Of a stretch of 64,000 nucleotides of DNA, positions 42,857-52,446 are shown in pieces. The stretch lies in NCBI RefSeq assembly GCF_003985125.1, contig NZ_ML133579.1, forward strand, positions 1-64,000, written 5' to 3'. The translations under genes and the position numbers were made by a program. Positions within the stretch are counted from its first letter, which is position 1. Each line of letters begins with the position of its first letter. This DNA comes from Rhizobium phaseoli (GTDB lineage: Bacteria > Pseudomonadota > Alphaproteobacteria > Rhizobiales > Rhizobiaceae). A model generated the notes under the pieces. That model ran no database searches, had not been told where the DNA came from, and was given only the letters and a program-made list of their open reading frames with translations.

Positions 42857-44478
42857 GCTTCCACCGCCCTTCCTTTGAGTGCGAAGAGCCCGCGCGGACG
42901 CTTCTGGATGAAGAGAATGATGAGGACGAGCACCAGGATCTTGCCGAGCACGGCGCCGGCGAAGGGCTCGAGGAACTTGTTGACGACGCCGAGCGACAAG
43001 GCGCCGACCAGCGTGCCCCAGAGATTGCCGACGCCACCGAAGACGACGACCATGAAGCTGTCGATGATGTAGTTCTGGCCGAGGTTCGGCGAGACGTTGT
43101 CGATCTGCGAGAGCGCCACACCCGCCATGCCGGCAATGCCGGAGCCGAGCGCGAAGGTGAAGGCGTCGACCCAGCCGGTGCGAATGCCCATCGATGAGGC
43201 CATGCGCCGGTTCTGCGTCACCGCCCGCATCTGCAGCCCGAAGGCGGAGCGCTTGAGCAGCATCAGCAGCGCCAGGAATACCACAAGCGAAAAGACGATG
43301 ATCCAGAGCCGGTTCCAGGTGATGACCAACCCGCCGAAATCGAATGCGCCGGACATCCAGCTCGGATTGCGGACTTCGCGATTGGTCGGGCCGAAATAGC
43401 TGCGGATTGCCTGCTGCAGGATCAGCGACACGCCCCAGGTGGCGAGAAGCGTTTCCAGCGGCCGGCCGTAGAGATAGCGGATCACCGAACGTTCGATCAC
43501 CAGGCCGACGAGGCCGGTGAAGAGGAAGGCGGCCGGCACCGCGAAGGCCAGCGAATAATCGGCGAGCGAGGGAAAGGCCGAGGCGATGGTTTCCTGCACC
43601 ACATAGGTCGTATAGGCGCCGATCATCACCATCTCGCCATGCGCCATGTTGATGACGCCCATGACGCCGAAGGTGATGGCTAGGCCGATGGCCGCAAGCA
43701 GCAGCACCGAGCCGAGCGACAGGCCGTACCAGACGTTCTGGACGATATCCCAGAGTGCGAGATCGCGGTTGATCGTATTGATCTCGGCCTGGATCGCCGG
43801 TTTCAGATCGTCAGGCGCGGTCGTCATCGCCGTCGACAGGATCGTCAGCGCATCGCGGCCGCCGCGCGCGGCGATCGTATCGATCGCGGCCTTCTTCTCC
43901 TCGATGCCGGCGTCGCTCTTCAGCACCATCACGGCGCGCGCCGCTTCCATCGTGTTTTTGATCTCACCGTCCTTCTCGGCTGACAGAGCCGAATTCAGCA
44001 GATCGAGATTGGTGGGATCAGCATCCTTGAGCATGCCCTCGGCAGCAGCGAGCCGCGCGGAACGATCCGGGCTCAGCAGCGTCAGCTGGCTCATCATCGT
44101 CGTGATGGTCGTGCGCAGCGCATTGTTGATCTTGACCTTCGACATCATGTCGGGATCGAGGTCGGCGACCGCCTCGCCGGTGATCGGATCGGAATAAGTC
44201 GGTTCGTCCTCCGTGCCGCCCTGCACGAGCACAGGACCGCCTTCCGAATTGACGTAGAGCTGGCCGTCGCTCAGTTGCTGCAGGATGCGGCTGACACGCG
44301 AATCCCCGGAAGCGACAAGCGCCCGGATGGCCGCCTCGCGTTCGGGAAAGCCGCCGACGCCGAGCGCATCGACAAGGGCATGCACATCGTCCTGGGCGCG
44401 AAGGCCGGCCATCGGAAGCGTCAGCCCCGAAAACATCAGGCACAATGTCAGAAGAAAAATCTTGATGGCGCGAAACAT
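42853..44478 (-). CDS. urtB: Urea ABC transporter permease UrtB
   Basis: A 541-residue protein. A signal-like segment opens it, followed by an N-terminal soluble domain (to about residue 230) that is peculiar to UrtB, and then a LivH-type permease core (GLAITFGVMGVINMAHGEMV, LIGWS-type spans and MRAVTQNRRMASSMGIRT as docking loop). The N-terminal domain faces the periplasm and its role is unclear. It comes after urtA and overlaps urtC. A hairpin in the urtA-urtB gap probably reduces expression relative to urtA. Confidence 0.94.
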   Translation of the reverse strand: MFRAIKIFLLTLCLMFSGLTLPMAGLRAQDDVHALVDALGVGGFPEREAAIRALVASGDSRVSRILQQLSDGQLYVNSEGGPVLVQGGTEDEPTYSDPITGEAVADLDPDMMSKVKINNALRTTITTMMSQLTLLSPDRSARLAAAEGMLKDADPTNLDLLNSALSAEKDGEIKNTMEAARAVMVLKSDAGIEEKKAAIDTIAARGGRDALTILSTAMTTAPDDLKPAIQAEINTINRDLALWDIVQNVWYGLSLGSVLLLAAIGLAITFGVMGVINMAHGEMVMIGAYTTYVVQETIASAFPSLADYSLAFAVPAAFLFTGLVGLVIERSVIRYLYGRPLETLLATWGVSLILQQAIRSYFGPTNREVRNPSWMSGAFDFGGLVITWNRLWIIVFSLVVFLALLMLLKRSAFGLQMRAVTQNRRMASSMGIRTGWVDAFTFALGSGIAGMAGVALSQIDNVSPNLGQNYIIDSFMVVVFGGVGNLWGTLVGALSLGVVNKFLEPFAGAVLGKILVLVLIILFIQKRPRGLFALKGRAVEA

Positions 44479-44530
44479 CGCTCTCTCGCCTCGATGGTCA
44501 TCGGCCTTTCGGCGCAGCGGTAAGGACGAG

Positions 44531-44559
44531 CTTCCGCCCGGATCAGGTCCGGACGGAAG
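44531..44559 (-). terminator. Attenuator-like hairpin between urtA and urtB
   Basis: CTTCCGCCCGGA (44531-44542) and TCCGGACGGAAG (44548-44559) pair with one mismatch around a 5-base loop. The position just after the binding-protein gene is typical for partial termination that keeps urtA expression high. Confidence 0.6.
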
Positions 44560-44583
44560 TCTTCTGTCGACGGAACAAGTGTG

Positions 44584-45876
44584 TCAGGAACCCTTGCCGC
44601 CGCACTTGCCGGTTGCGACGTTGAAGTTGCCGCAGTTGAGGGGCTTGCGCCAATCGGAGATCAGGTCCTTCGAGTCCGGCAGATAATCCGACCATTCGTC
44701 GCCGACGACGGCAGGCGTCTGCTGGACGATCTCGAACTGGCCGTCGGCCTGGATTTCGCCGATCAGCACCGGCTTGGTGATGTGATGGTTCGGCATGACG
44801 GTCGCATAACCGCCGGAGAGGTTCGGCACGGTGACGCCGATGATGTTGTCGAGAACGGCATCCGTATTGGTGGTGCCGGCGGCCTCGACGGCCTTCACCC
44901 AGGCGTTGAAACCGATATAGGCTGCTTCCATCGGGTCATTGGTCACGCGCTTGTCGTTCTTGGTGAACGCATGCCATTCCTTGATGAACTTCTTGTTGGC
45001 CGGGCTTTCGACCGACTCGAAGTAGTTCCAGGCGGCGAGATGGCCGACGAGCGGCTTGGTGTCCAGACCGGCCAGCTCTTCTTCGCCGACCGAGAAGGCG
45101 ACGACCGGGATGTCTGTTGCCTTGATGCCCTGATTGCCGAGTTCCTTGTAGAAGGGCACGTTGGCATCGCCGTTGATGGTGGAGACGACGGCGGTCTTCT
45201 TGCCGGCCGAGCCGAATTCCTTGATGTTGGCGACTTCCGTCTGCCAGTCGGAGAAGCCGAAGGGCGTGTAGTTGACGAGAATGTCTTCCTTCGGGATGCC
45301 CTTGGATTCGAGATAGGCTGCAAGGATCTTGTTGGTCGTACGGGGATAGACGTAGTCGGTGCCTTCGAGCACGAAGCGCTTCACCCCCTCGGTTTTCATC
45401 AGGTAATCGACAGCCGGGATCGCCTGCTGGTTCGGCGCCGCACCGGTATAGAAGATGTTGCGCGAGGATTCCTCGCCTTCATACTGGACGGGGTAGAAAA
45501 GCAGCGAGTTCAGTTCTTCGAAAACCGGCAGGACGGATTTGCGCGAGGACGACGTCCAGCAGCCGAACACGGCGGCGACCTTGTCCTTTTCGATTAGCTC
45601 GCGGGCCTTTTCGGCAAAGAGCGGCCAGTCGGAGGCCGGATCGACGACGACGGCTTCGAGCTTCTTGCCGAGAAGGCCGCCCTTCTTGTTCTGCTCGTCG
45701 ATGAGCATCAGCATGGCGTCTTTCAGCGTGGTTTCGGAAATTGCCATCGTGCCGGAGAGCGAATGCAGCACGCCGACCTTGATCGTATCGTCGGCAGCAA
45801 CTGCACCATGGAAGGCGGCCGACGCCGCCATGACGGCGCCGAGCGCAGCGCCGGTTAGAATGGATTTGAGATTCAT
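44584..45876 (-). CDS. urtA: Urea ABC transporter binding protein UrtA
   Basis: A 430-residue periplasmic protein of the LivJ/AmiC fold. The signal peptide is SILTGAALGAVMAASAAFHG, followed by IKVGVLHSLSGTMAISETTL. The segments CWTSSSRKSVLPVFEELNSL and FYPVQYEGEESSRNIFYTGA are typical of UrtA. The start at 45876 has GAGAGGGGA upstream. It begins the urt operon, which runs directly into the urease operon on the same strand, joining urea capture to its breakdown. Confidence 0.95.
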   Translation of the reverse strand: MNLKSILTGAALGAVMAASAAFHGAVAADDTIKVGVLHSLSGTMAISETTLKDAMLMLIDEQNKKGGLLGKKLEAVVVDPASDWPLFAEKARELIEKDKVAAVFGCWTSSSRKSVLPVFEELNSLLFYPVQYEGEESSRNIFYTGAAPNQQAIPAVDYLMKTEGVKRFVLEGTDYVYPRTTNKILAAYLESKGIPKEDILVNYTPFGFSDWQTEVANIKEFGSAGKKTAVVSTINGDANVPFYKELGNQGIKATDIPVVAFSVGEEELAGLDTKPLVGHLAAWNYFESVESPANKKFIKEWHAFTKNDKRVTNDPMEAAYIGFNAWVKAVEAAGTTNTDAVLDNIIGVTVPNLSGGYATVMPNHHITKPVLIGEIQADGQFEIVQQTPAVVGDEWSDYLPDSKDLISDWRKPLNCGNFNVATGKCGGKGS

Positions 45877-46019
45877 TTGGTTGATCCCCTCTCTTGTTCC
45901 GCAACAGGCCTGAAACGGAAGTGAACTGTTGCCGAGGGGACTATCGGGTGCTGCAGCGCGAAAACACATACGCAAAATGACGTAGGCCAGGGGGTCAAAT
46001 GCGCAGGCCGAAAAAGCAA

Positions 46020-46047
46020 AGGGCATCCCCGCAGCCGGGGATGCCCT
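46020..46047 (-). terminator. Terminator of the PAP2 phosphatase gene
   Basis: AGGGCATCCCC (46020-46030) pairs with GGGGATGCCCT (46037-46047). Read on the minus strand it is followed by TTGCTTTTTC, a fair T run. It ends the gene at 46067 before the urtA promoter region. Confidence 0.85.
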
Positions 46048-46066
46048 CTCGCTTCGCGACGAAAAA

Positions 46067-47971
46067 TCAGCCGTCGATTGTCAGAGTAACCGCGGTCGGG
46101 CCGTAGGAGAGGCTCGCCCTGTGGCCGGAGATCGTGAACTTGCCGAAGCTGCCGGTGATGCTGCTAGCCTTCAGGATCTCGATCTTCGTCCCGGGCGCCG
46201 GGACAAAGCCATGGGCAAGCGTGACGTCGATGTCGCCGGCGAGGGCCGCTTTACCAGCGACGACAAGCGTGCCGGCGCCGTTCGCGCCGAGCGCCAGCTT
46301 TGCCGTTGCATTGGCGGACTGCTGATAATCGCCGCCCACGGCCACCGGCTTATCGGCCGCCACGACGAACGAACCGCCATTGACCATCAGCCCGCCAGTG
46401 CCGAAGGCCGAGGGCGAGCCGGCAACCAGCGCCCCCTCTTCCAGCACGGTGCCGCCGGCATAGGTGTTGGCGCCGGAAAGGCCGAGAATGCCGCTGCCGC
46501 GCTTCACCAGCTTGCCCTTGCCGCCGATGTCGTTGCGCCAGGTATCGATCGCATTGAAGCCGCCCTTTGCCGCATCCATCGTCACGGTCACGTCCTGATC
46601 GAAGGCGCCATATCCGTCGGCGGCAGCAAATAGGTTGAGGCGACCGTAACCCTCCGCGTCGTCGAGGAGCGGATAGCCCGAGGCGATCTCCGTTGTGCCA
46701 AGCACCTCGCGGCGCTGTTCGCCGTCGAGATAGGGAAGACGCGTTTCGAGAAGCGCTTCGGCGCCCTGCGGCACGCGGGCCAGCCTATCGGTCGGATGAA
46801 TCGTCGGCATGCCATAGCTCAGGCGCTGCAGTACATAGGCGCGGTTGGCATCATGATCGGCGAAACGGTCTGCGGCAAGCGGCGCTGTATGGGCGGCAAC
46901 TTCGAGCGCGCCTGCATCCTGGACACCCGATTTGGCGATCAGCCACGATTGTGCCTGCGCGTAAGCGTCACGCTTCAGCGCGGCATTGTCGGTCTTGTTC
47001 AGGTTATAGACGACGGTGGCGGTGCCGAGCATCCGGCCGCCCATCACGTCGAGCGGAGAATGCATGCCGGCAAGGATGCGGTCTTCACCCATTTCGCTGG
47101 CGCGCGTGATCATTTCCTGAAAACGCTGCGGTACGAGATAGGCCATGGCAAGCGCATCCCGCCAGGCTTCCGCCGTATGTCCGCTTGGGAACCCGCCATC
47201 CTCGACCGGCTTGCCGCTCTTGGCAGGCTCCAGCGTCGGGACGACGGATACGTCCTGGCTCCAGCGGTATGGACGGCCATATTTGAAATAGCGCTTGGCA
47301 GGTTCCGTCGAACCGTCGCCGCTTGCGGCATTGATGAAGTCGATGGCGAGGCCCATGTCCGGGTTGGCATCGGTCTTGTTTTCGGTGTCCGGCTTGCTGC
47401 CGGCGCCGCGATTATTGCCCTTGTCGTCATATTTGACCGTCGTCGCGTCGGCCGCCACCTCGGTGATCGTGGTGGTCTGCTTGGAGCCGGCCTTCCAGGC
47501 ATCGGTCAGCGGGCCGAGGCCGTCGACGATGCTGGCATTCTTGCCGCGCCGGTCGTCGAGATAGGCGGCAACAGCCTGCTCGGCTGTCCGCGCCTTGGTC
47601 GCCTTGACGACATAGGCGATGTTCGCATCATGGACGCGCTTGTTGACGATCTGGCCGTCAGTCTTGCTGAAGGGAATGCCGTCCCAATCCGTCTTGGCGA
47701 CCGCCGGGCAATTGTCCTTGGTCGGTGCTTCAACGCCGGCGTCGACAAACGGCGTGCGCGGGGTCCAGACTTCCAGGAAGCCGGAGAGAAGGTGAACGGC
47801 GGCATTGGTGTCCACCGTCGAGAAGCAGGCATCACCGCGTTTGTTGGTGTTTCCGGCCTCGACATAAGGCGCTTTCGCCGCCGTGGCCTGCTCGGCGCCG
47901 GCGAGCGACGGCACGATCGAAACGAGGCAGACGAGAGCGGTGCTCAGGCGGAAAAGGCTTGAAGCAGACAT
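46067..47971 (-). CDS. Secreted PAP2-type acid phosphatase with autotransporter-repeat tail
   Basis: A 634-residue exported protein. The signal peptide covers residues 1-26 (STALVCLVSIVPSLAGAE). The PAP2 catalytic set is present: KYGRPYRWSQ, GGFPSGHTAEAWRDALAM with the nucleophile-side His, and EDRILAGMHSPLDVMGGR. After about residue 480 comes a beta-helix-type stretch (GLSGANTYAGGTVLEEGALV, GGDYQQSANATAKLAL), the autotransporter-associated beta-strand repeat. No C-terminal outer-membrane barrel follows, so the protein is probably secreted or surface-bound by other means. It lies just upstream of the urt operon and is divergent from the permease-kinase gene. Confidence 0.85.
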   Translation of the reverse strand: MSASSLFRLSTALVCLVSIVPSLAGAEQATAAKAPYVEAGNTNKRGDACFSTVDTNAAVHLLSGFLEVWTPRTPFVDAGVEAPTKDNCPAVAKTDWDGIPFSKTDGQIVNKRVHDANIAYVVKATKARTAEQAVAAYLDDRRGKNASIVDGLGPLTDAWKAGSKQTTTITEVAADATTVKYDDKGNNRGAGSKPDTENKTDANPDMGLAIDFINAASGDGSTEPAKRYFKYGRPYRWSQDVSVVPTLEPAKSGKPVEDGGFPSGHTAEAWRDALAMAYLVPQRFQEMITRASEMGEDRILAGMHSPLDVMGGRMLGTATVVYNLNKTDNAALKRDAYAQAQSWLIAKSGVQDAGALEVAAHTAPLAADRFADHDANRAYVLQRLSYGMPTIHPTDRLARVPQGAEALLETRLPYLDGEQRREVLGTTEIASGYPLLDDAEGYGRLNLFAAADGYGAFDQDVTVTMDAAKGGFNAIDTWRNDIGGKGKLVKRGSGILGLSGANTYAGGTVLEEGALVAGSPSAFGTGGLMVNGGSFVVAADKPVAVGGDYQQSANATAKLALGANGAGTLVVAGKAALAGDIDVTLAHGFVPAPGTKIEILKASSITGSFGKFTISGHRASLSYGPTAVTLTIDG

Positions 47972-48149
47972 GGATGATACCTGAAATGGTTGGAGGAACG
48001 GCGGGAGAGTTAGAGGGCTAGTGTGACAGAGCGGCTTCAAAAATATGGCAGTTCAATGAATCTGCCAGTGCTCCGCCCCTTGCCTTTCTGACCCATCCCG
48101 CCAAAACTGTTCCGAGACGATAGGCCAACCGGAATGCCGGAAGGAAGAC

Positions 48150-51100
48150 ATGGCAGCGCGCCAACGCATCATTCCGGTAAGACGCGAATATAATCGCTGG
48201 GTCGCCAACCAGACGCTGGAAGATTATGCGCTGCGTTTTACCGCAAAGAGCGCCCGCCACTTCTCCTCCCAGCGCATCGCGCAGACGGCAATCGGTGCGA
48301 TCTCCTTCCTGGCGCTCGAGGCGATCGGCGGCGCCATCACCCTTTCCTACGGCACCACAAACGCCTTTTATGCCATTATCGTCGCCAGCATCGCCATGCT
48401 GGCGATCGGCCTGCCGATCAGCCGCTACGCCATTCGCCACGGCGTCGATATCGATCTGCTGACGCGCGGCGCCGGTTTCGGCTACATCGGCTCGACCATC
48501 ACCTCGCTGATCTATGCGAGCTTCACCTTCATGCTGTTTGCGATCGAGGCCTCGATCATGTCCGGCGCGTTGGAGCTGACGCTCGGCATTCCACTCTGGA
48601 TCGGCTATATCGTCAGCGCCGTCATGGTGATCCCGCTGGTGACGCACGGCGTGCGGCTGATCAGCAAGTTCCAGCTGATGACCCAGCCCTTCTGGATCGT
48701 GCTGAATATCCTGCCGTTCCTCTTCATCGCCTTCATGGACTGGGAAAAATTCGATCTCTGGCGTGCCTTTGCCGGCATCCGCCAAACGTCCGGCCCGCCA
48801 GGCACCGTTGCCGCGTTCGATCTGGTGCAATTCGGGGCAGCCTCGGCGGTCATCCTGGCGCTGATGTCACAGATCGGCGAACAGGCCGATTTCCTCCGCT
48901 TCCTGCCGCCGGAACCGCGGCGCAAGTGGCGCCATCGCCTGGCCGTCTTCCTTGCCGGACCCGGCTGGGTCGTCATTGGCGCGCCGAAACTGCTTGCCGG
49001 CTCCTTCCTGGTGGTGCTGACCCTCGCCTCGGGCGTGCCCGTCGATCGCGCCGCCGACCCGGCGCAGATGTATCTGACTGCCTTCGGCTACATGGTCCCC
49101 TGGCACAATGCCGCGCTGCTGCTGATGGCCGCCTTCGTCGTCGTCTCGCAGTTGAAGATCAACGTGATGAATGCCTATGCCGGCTCGCTTGCCTGGTCGA
49201 ACTTCTTCTCGCGGTTGACCCACAGCCATCCCGGCCGCGTCATCTGGCTGGTCTTCAACGTCGCGATCGCCCTGCTCTTGATGGAGCTCGGCATCTACCA
49301 GCTGCTGGAGGAGACGCTCGGCATCTTTTCGATCATCGCCATGGCCTGGCTGTGCACGATCTTCGCCGATCTCTTCATCAACAAGCCGCTGGGGCTCGCA
49401 CCTCCCGGCATAGAATTCAAGCGCGCCCATCTCTACGACATCAATCCGGTCGGCCTCGGCGCCATGGCGCTGTCGGCAACGGTGTCGCTGATCGCTCATT
49501 TCGGCGCCTTCGGCCCGCTCGCCGCCTCGCTTGCCCCCTATATCACCCTTGTCGTCGCGCTCATCGCTTCGCCGGCACTCGCCTTTGTGACGAAAGGCAA
49601 GTTCTATCTCGCCCGCAAGCCGCGCCAGAGCTGGAAGAACCTGACGAACATCACCTGCTCCGTTTGCGAGCACCCTTTCGAGCCGGAAGATATGGCATGG
49701 TGCCCGGCCTATGCCGCGCCGATCTGTTCGCTCTGCTGCTCGCTCGACAGCCGCTGCCACGACATGTGCAAGCCGGCTGCCCGTTTCAATGCGCAGGTCG
49801 GCACCGTCGCCAAAGTCCTGCTGCCGGAAACCATTCTGGGCAAGTTGACGACCCGCCTCGGCCGCTACGGCATCGCCGTCGTTCTGGCCCTGGCCGCCAT
49901 CGGCGCGATCCTGGCGATGATCGCCCATCAGGTCGCCGCCGCCTCCCCCGAGACGGCCGAGGTGGTCAACCGCACCATCCTGGTCGTCTTCTTCGTCTTT
50001 TCGGTGATATCGGGCGTCGTCTGCTGGTTCTATGTGCTCGCCCATGACAGCCGCGTCGTCGCCGAGGAGGAATCGTCGCGCCAGAACACCCTGCTGCTCA
50101 AGGAAATCGCCGCCCACAAGAAGACCGACGCCGCCTTGCAGAACGCCAAGGAGACGGCCGAAGCTGCCAACCGCGCCAAGAGCCGCTATGTCGTCGGCCT
50201 CAGCCATGAGCTGCGCACGCCACTGAACGCCGTCCTGGGTTATGCCCAGATCCTCGAGCGCGACGACACCATCCCTGCGCCGCGCCAATCCTCGATCAAG
50301 GTCATCCGCCGCAGCGCCGAGCATCTTTCCGGACTGATCGACGGCCTGCTCGACATCTCCAAGATCGAGGCCGGCCGCCTGCAGGTCTATTCCAACGAGA
50401 TCAACATCCAGGATTTCCTCGACCAGATCGTCGAGATGTTTCGCCCGCAGGCGCAGGCGAAGGGGCTCGCATTCGGCCATCGACGCTCGCCGACCCTGCC
50501 GCAATTCGTCCGCACGGATGAAAAACGGCTGCGCCAGATCCTCGTCAACCTGCTCTCCAATGCCATCAAGTTTACCGATCAGGGCAGCGTCACCTTCGAT
50601 GTCGGCTATCGCAGCCAGGTGGCGACCTTCACCGTTGCCGATACCGGCCGCGGCATCACCGAGAAAGACCTGCCCCGCATCTACGAACCCTTCCAGCGCG
50701 GCGAGGCCGAAAGCGTACGGCCGATGCCGGGTCTCGGGCTCGGTCTCACCATCACCCGGCTGCTGACCAACACGCTCGGCGGCGAGATTTCGGTCTCGAG
50801 CGTGAGGGACGAGGGCTCGACCTTTCGCGTGCGGCTGATGCTGTCGGCCGTCATGCGCGCTGCCGCCCCGCCACAGGAAAAACGTATCGTCGGGTATGAC
50901 GGCCCGCGCCGCACGATCGTCGTCGTCGACGACAATGAGGATCACCGCGAGATGATGCGCGAAATCCTGGCGCCGCTCGATTTCATCGTGCTGACGGCGG
51001 CCGGCGGCGCCGAATGCCTGACGCTGATCGACGGCATCATACCGGATCTCTTTCTCGTCGATATCCTGATGCCCGGCATGAACGGCTGGCAACTCGTCTC

Positions 51101-51533
51101 ACGCCTGCGCGAGGCCGGCCAGACGGCGCCGATGGTGATGCTTTCGGCCAATATCGGCGACGCAGCGGTCTTGAGCGACAGCGACGACAGCCACAATGAT
51201 GCAATAGGCAAACCGGTCGACATCCGTCAGCTGCGCGACAAGCTCGCTTTGCATCTCGGCCTGAAATGGATCTATGCCGACGCCACGCCCGCCGTTCCTG
51301 TCAGGATTGAAGCACCGTTGTTGAGCCCTGGCGCTGCCCATGTGCAGGAATTGCTGCGGCTGGGCGAGATCGGTTACATCAGGGGCATAGAAGCCAAGCT
51401 TTCGGACCTTGCCAAGGCGGAGGCAAATCGGCCATTCACCGAGGCTCTTCGACCTTATGTCGCCGCCTTCGATCTGACCGGCTTCATGACCTTCCTGCAC
51501 GACTTCGACGAAAAGGTGGAATCCATTGGCTGA
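48150..51533 (+). CDS. NCS1-like permease fused to a hybrid histidine kinase
   Basis: A 1127-residue protein. Residues about 50-490 form an about 12-span transporter domain resembling the nucleobase:cation symporter-1 family (ISFLALEAIGGAITLSYGTT, then many hydrophobic spans). A cysteine-rich segment starts at Cys503 (CSVCEHPFEPEDMAWC, then ICSLCCSLDSRCHDMC) and looks like a zinc-binding knob. Two more membrane spans follow (about 575-640). The kinase core has His686 in GLSHELRTPLNAVLGYAQIL, with NLLSNAIKF and DTGRGI boxes; a receiver has Asp971 in LVDILMPGMNG. About 100 residues of helical tail end the protein. This suggests a transporter-derived sensor, comparable in principle to CbrA with its SLC5 domain. 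The ligand is unknown; purines, pyrimidines, hydantoins or similar are family substrates. Its stop overlaps the next gene. Confidence 0.85.
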   Translation: MAARQRIIPVRREYNRWVANQTLEDYALRFTAKSARHFSSQRIAQTAIGAISFLALEAIGGAITLSYGTTNAFYAIIVASIAMLAIGLPISRYAIRHGVDIDLLTRGAGFGYIGSTITSLIYASFTFMLFAIEASIMSGALELTLGIPLWIGYIVSAVMVIPLVTHGVRLISKFQLMTQPFWIVLNILPFLFIAFMDWEKFDLWRAFAGIRQTSGPPGTVAAFDLVQFGAASAVILALMSQIGEQADFLRFLPPEPRRKWRHRLAVFLAGPGWVVIGAPKLLAGSFLVVLTLASGVPVDRAADPAQMYLTAFGYMVPWHNAALLLMAAFVVVSQLKINVMNAYAGSLAWSNFFSRLTHSHPGRVIWLVFNVAIALLLMELGIYQLLEETLGIFSIIAMAWLCTIFADLFINKPLGLAPPGIEFKRAHLYDINPVGLGAMALSATVSLIAHFGAFGPLAASLAPYITLVVALIASPALAFVTKGKFYLARKPRQSWKNLTNITCSVCEHPFEPEDMAWCPAYAAPICSLCCSLDSRCHDMCKPAARFNAQVGTVAKVLLPETILGKLTTRLGRYGIAVVLALAAIGAILAMIAHQVAAASPETAEVVNRTILVVFFVFSVISGVVCWFYVLAHDSRVVAEEESSRQNTLLLKEIAAHKKTDAALQNAKETAEAANRAKSRYVVGLSHELRTPLNAVLGYAQILERDDTIPAPRQSSIKVIRRSAEHLSGLIDGLLDISKIEAGRLQVYSNEINIQDFLDQIVEMFRPQAQAKGLAFGHRRSPTLPQFVRTDEKRLRQILVNLLSNAIKFTDQGSVTFDVGYRSQVATFTVADTGRGITEKDLPRIYEPFQRGEAESVRPMPGLGLGLTITRLLTNTLGGEISVSSVRDEGSTFRVRLMLSAVMRAAAPPQEKRIVGYDGPRRTIVVVDDNEDHREMMREILAPLDFIVLTAAGGAECLTLIDGIIPDLFLVDILMPGMNGWQLVSRLREAGQTAPMVMLSANIGDAAVLSDSDDSHNDAIGKPVDIRQLRDKLALHLGLKWIYADATPAVPVRIEAPLLSPGAAHVQELLRLGEIGYIRGIEAKLSDLAKAEANRPFTEALRPYVAAFDLTGFMTFLHDFDEKVESIG

Positions 51534-52443
51534 GCCGGCCCTGCCCCGCGACATCGTTCTGCTTGTCGATGACTCGCCCGAAGCGCTCGGCTTCCTGACC
51601 GATGCGCTCGAGCAATCCGGCTTTGCCGTGCTGATCGCCACATCGGGCACGGCAGCACTCGGCATCGTCGAGCGCATCACGCCCGATCTCATCCTGCTCG
51701 ACGCCGTCATGCCCGCCATGGACGGCTTCGAGACCTGCCGCAGGTTGAAGGCGAATGCCGCAGTGGCGCAGGTGCCTGTCATCTTCATGACAGGCCTGAC
51801 CGAAACCGAACATGTCGTGCATGCGCTGGAATCGGGCGGCGTCGATTATCTCAGCAAACCGATCAATATCGACGAGCTGCGCGCCCGCATTCGCGTCCAT
51901 CTCAGAAATGCCCGCTCGACCCAGAGCGCCCGCGTCGCCCTCGATGCCGCCGGACGCCATCTGCTGGCGGTCAAGAGCGACGGCGCGATCCATTGGTCGA
52001 CGCCGCAGGCAACGCGCCTTGCCAACGCCGCCATGGGCAGCGACGACGGCATGGAAATCGTCGTCCACCATATCGCCGGCTGGATGCGCGACCGCGTTGC
52101 TGCAGCGCGCGACGGCATCATCTCGATCGCCCATGCCGGCCAGGCGGCATTGCAGCTCGCCTTCCTCGGCGCGATCGGCCCCGACGAATATCTCTTCCGC
52201 CTCACCGCTGCCAATCAGCGCAGTGACGACGAGGTGCTGCGCCAGCGCTTCTCGCTCACCCAGCGCGAATCCGAAGTGCTGCTCTGGATCGCCAAGGGCA
52301 AGCCCAACCGCGACATCGGCGAAATTCTGGGGCTATCGGCGCGCACCGTGAACAAGCATCTCGAACAGATCTACGTGAAGCTTGGTGTCGAAAACCGCGC
52401 ATCGGCCGCCGTGAAAGCGACGCATGTGCTGCACGAAATGTGA
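51526..52443 (+). CDS. LuxR-type response regulator paired with the permease-kinase
   Basis: A 305-residue regulator. The receiver has the acidic pair in LLVDDSPEALGF, Asp59 in ILLDAVMPAMDG and Lys in YLSKPINID. A middle linker of about 100 residues is not typical of NarL-type regulators. The C-terminal LuxR helix-turn-helix reads LTQRESEVLLWIAKGKPNRD and ILGLSARTVNKHLEQIYVKL. The start appears to be TTG at 51526 behind AAGGTGGA, overlapping the kinase stop by 8 bases. The overlap makes a tight sensor-regulator pair. Targets are unknown; the flanking urea and amino acid transporters are candidates. Confidence 0.88.
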   Translation: MAEPALPRDIVLLVDDSPEALGFLTDALEQSGFAVLIATSGTAALGIVERITPDLILLDAVMPAMDGFETCRRLKANAAVAQVPVIFMTGLTETEHVVHALESGGVDYLSKPINIDELRARIRVHLRNARSTQSARVALDAAGRHLLAVKSDGAIHWSTPQATRLANAAMGSDDGMEIVVHHIAGWMRDRVAAARDGIISIAHAGQAALQLAFLGAIGPDEYLFRLTAANQRSDDEVLRQRFSLTQRESEVLLWIAKGKPNRDIGEILGLSARTVNKHLEQIYVKLGVENRASAAVKATHVLHEM

Positions 52444-52446
52444 GCG

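Noticed and set aside
45961..46019. A TGGCCTACG...TTGC sequence upstream of urtA resembling a sigma-54 promoter
   Set aside because: The GG to GC spacing is about 13 bases, where sigma-54 needs 10, so it does not fit.
48867..51092. A 741-codon open frame on the minus strand under the permease-kinase gene
   Set aside because: A shadow of the real gene; rich in Gln, Asp, Gly and Arg with no domain, and no ribosome site.
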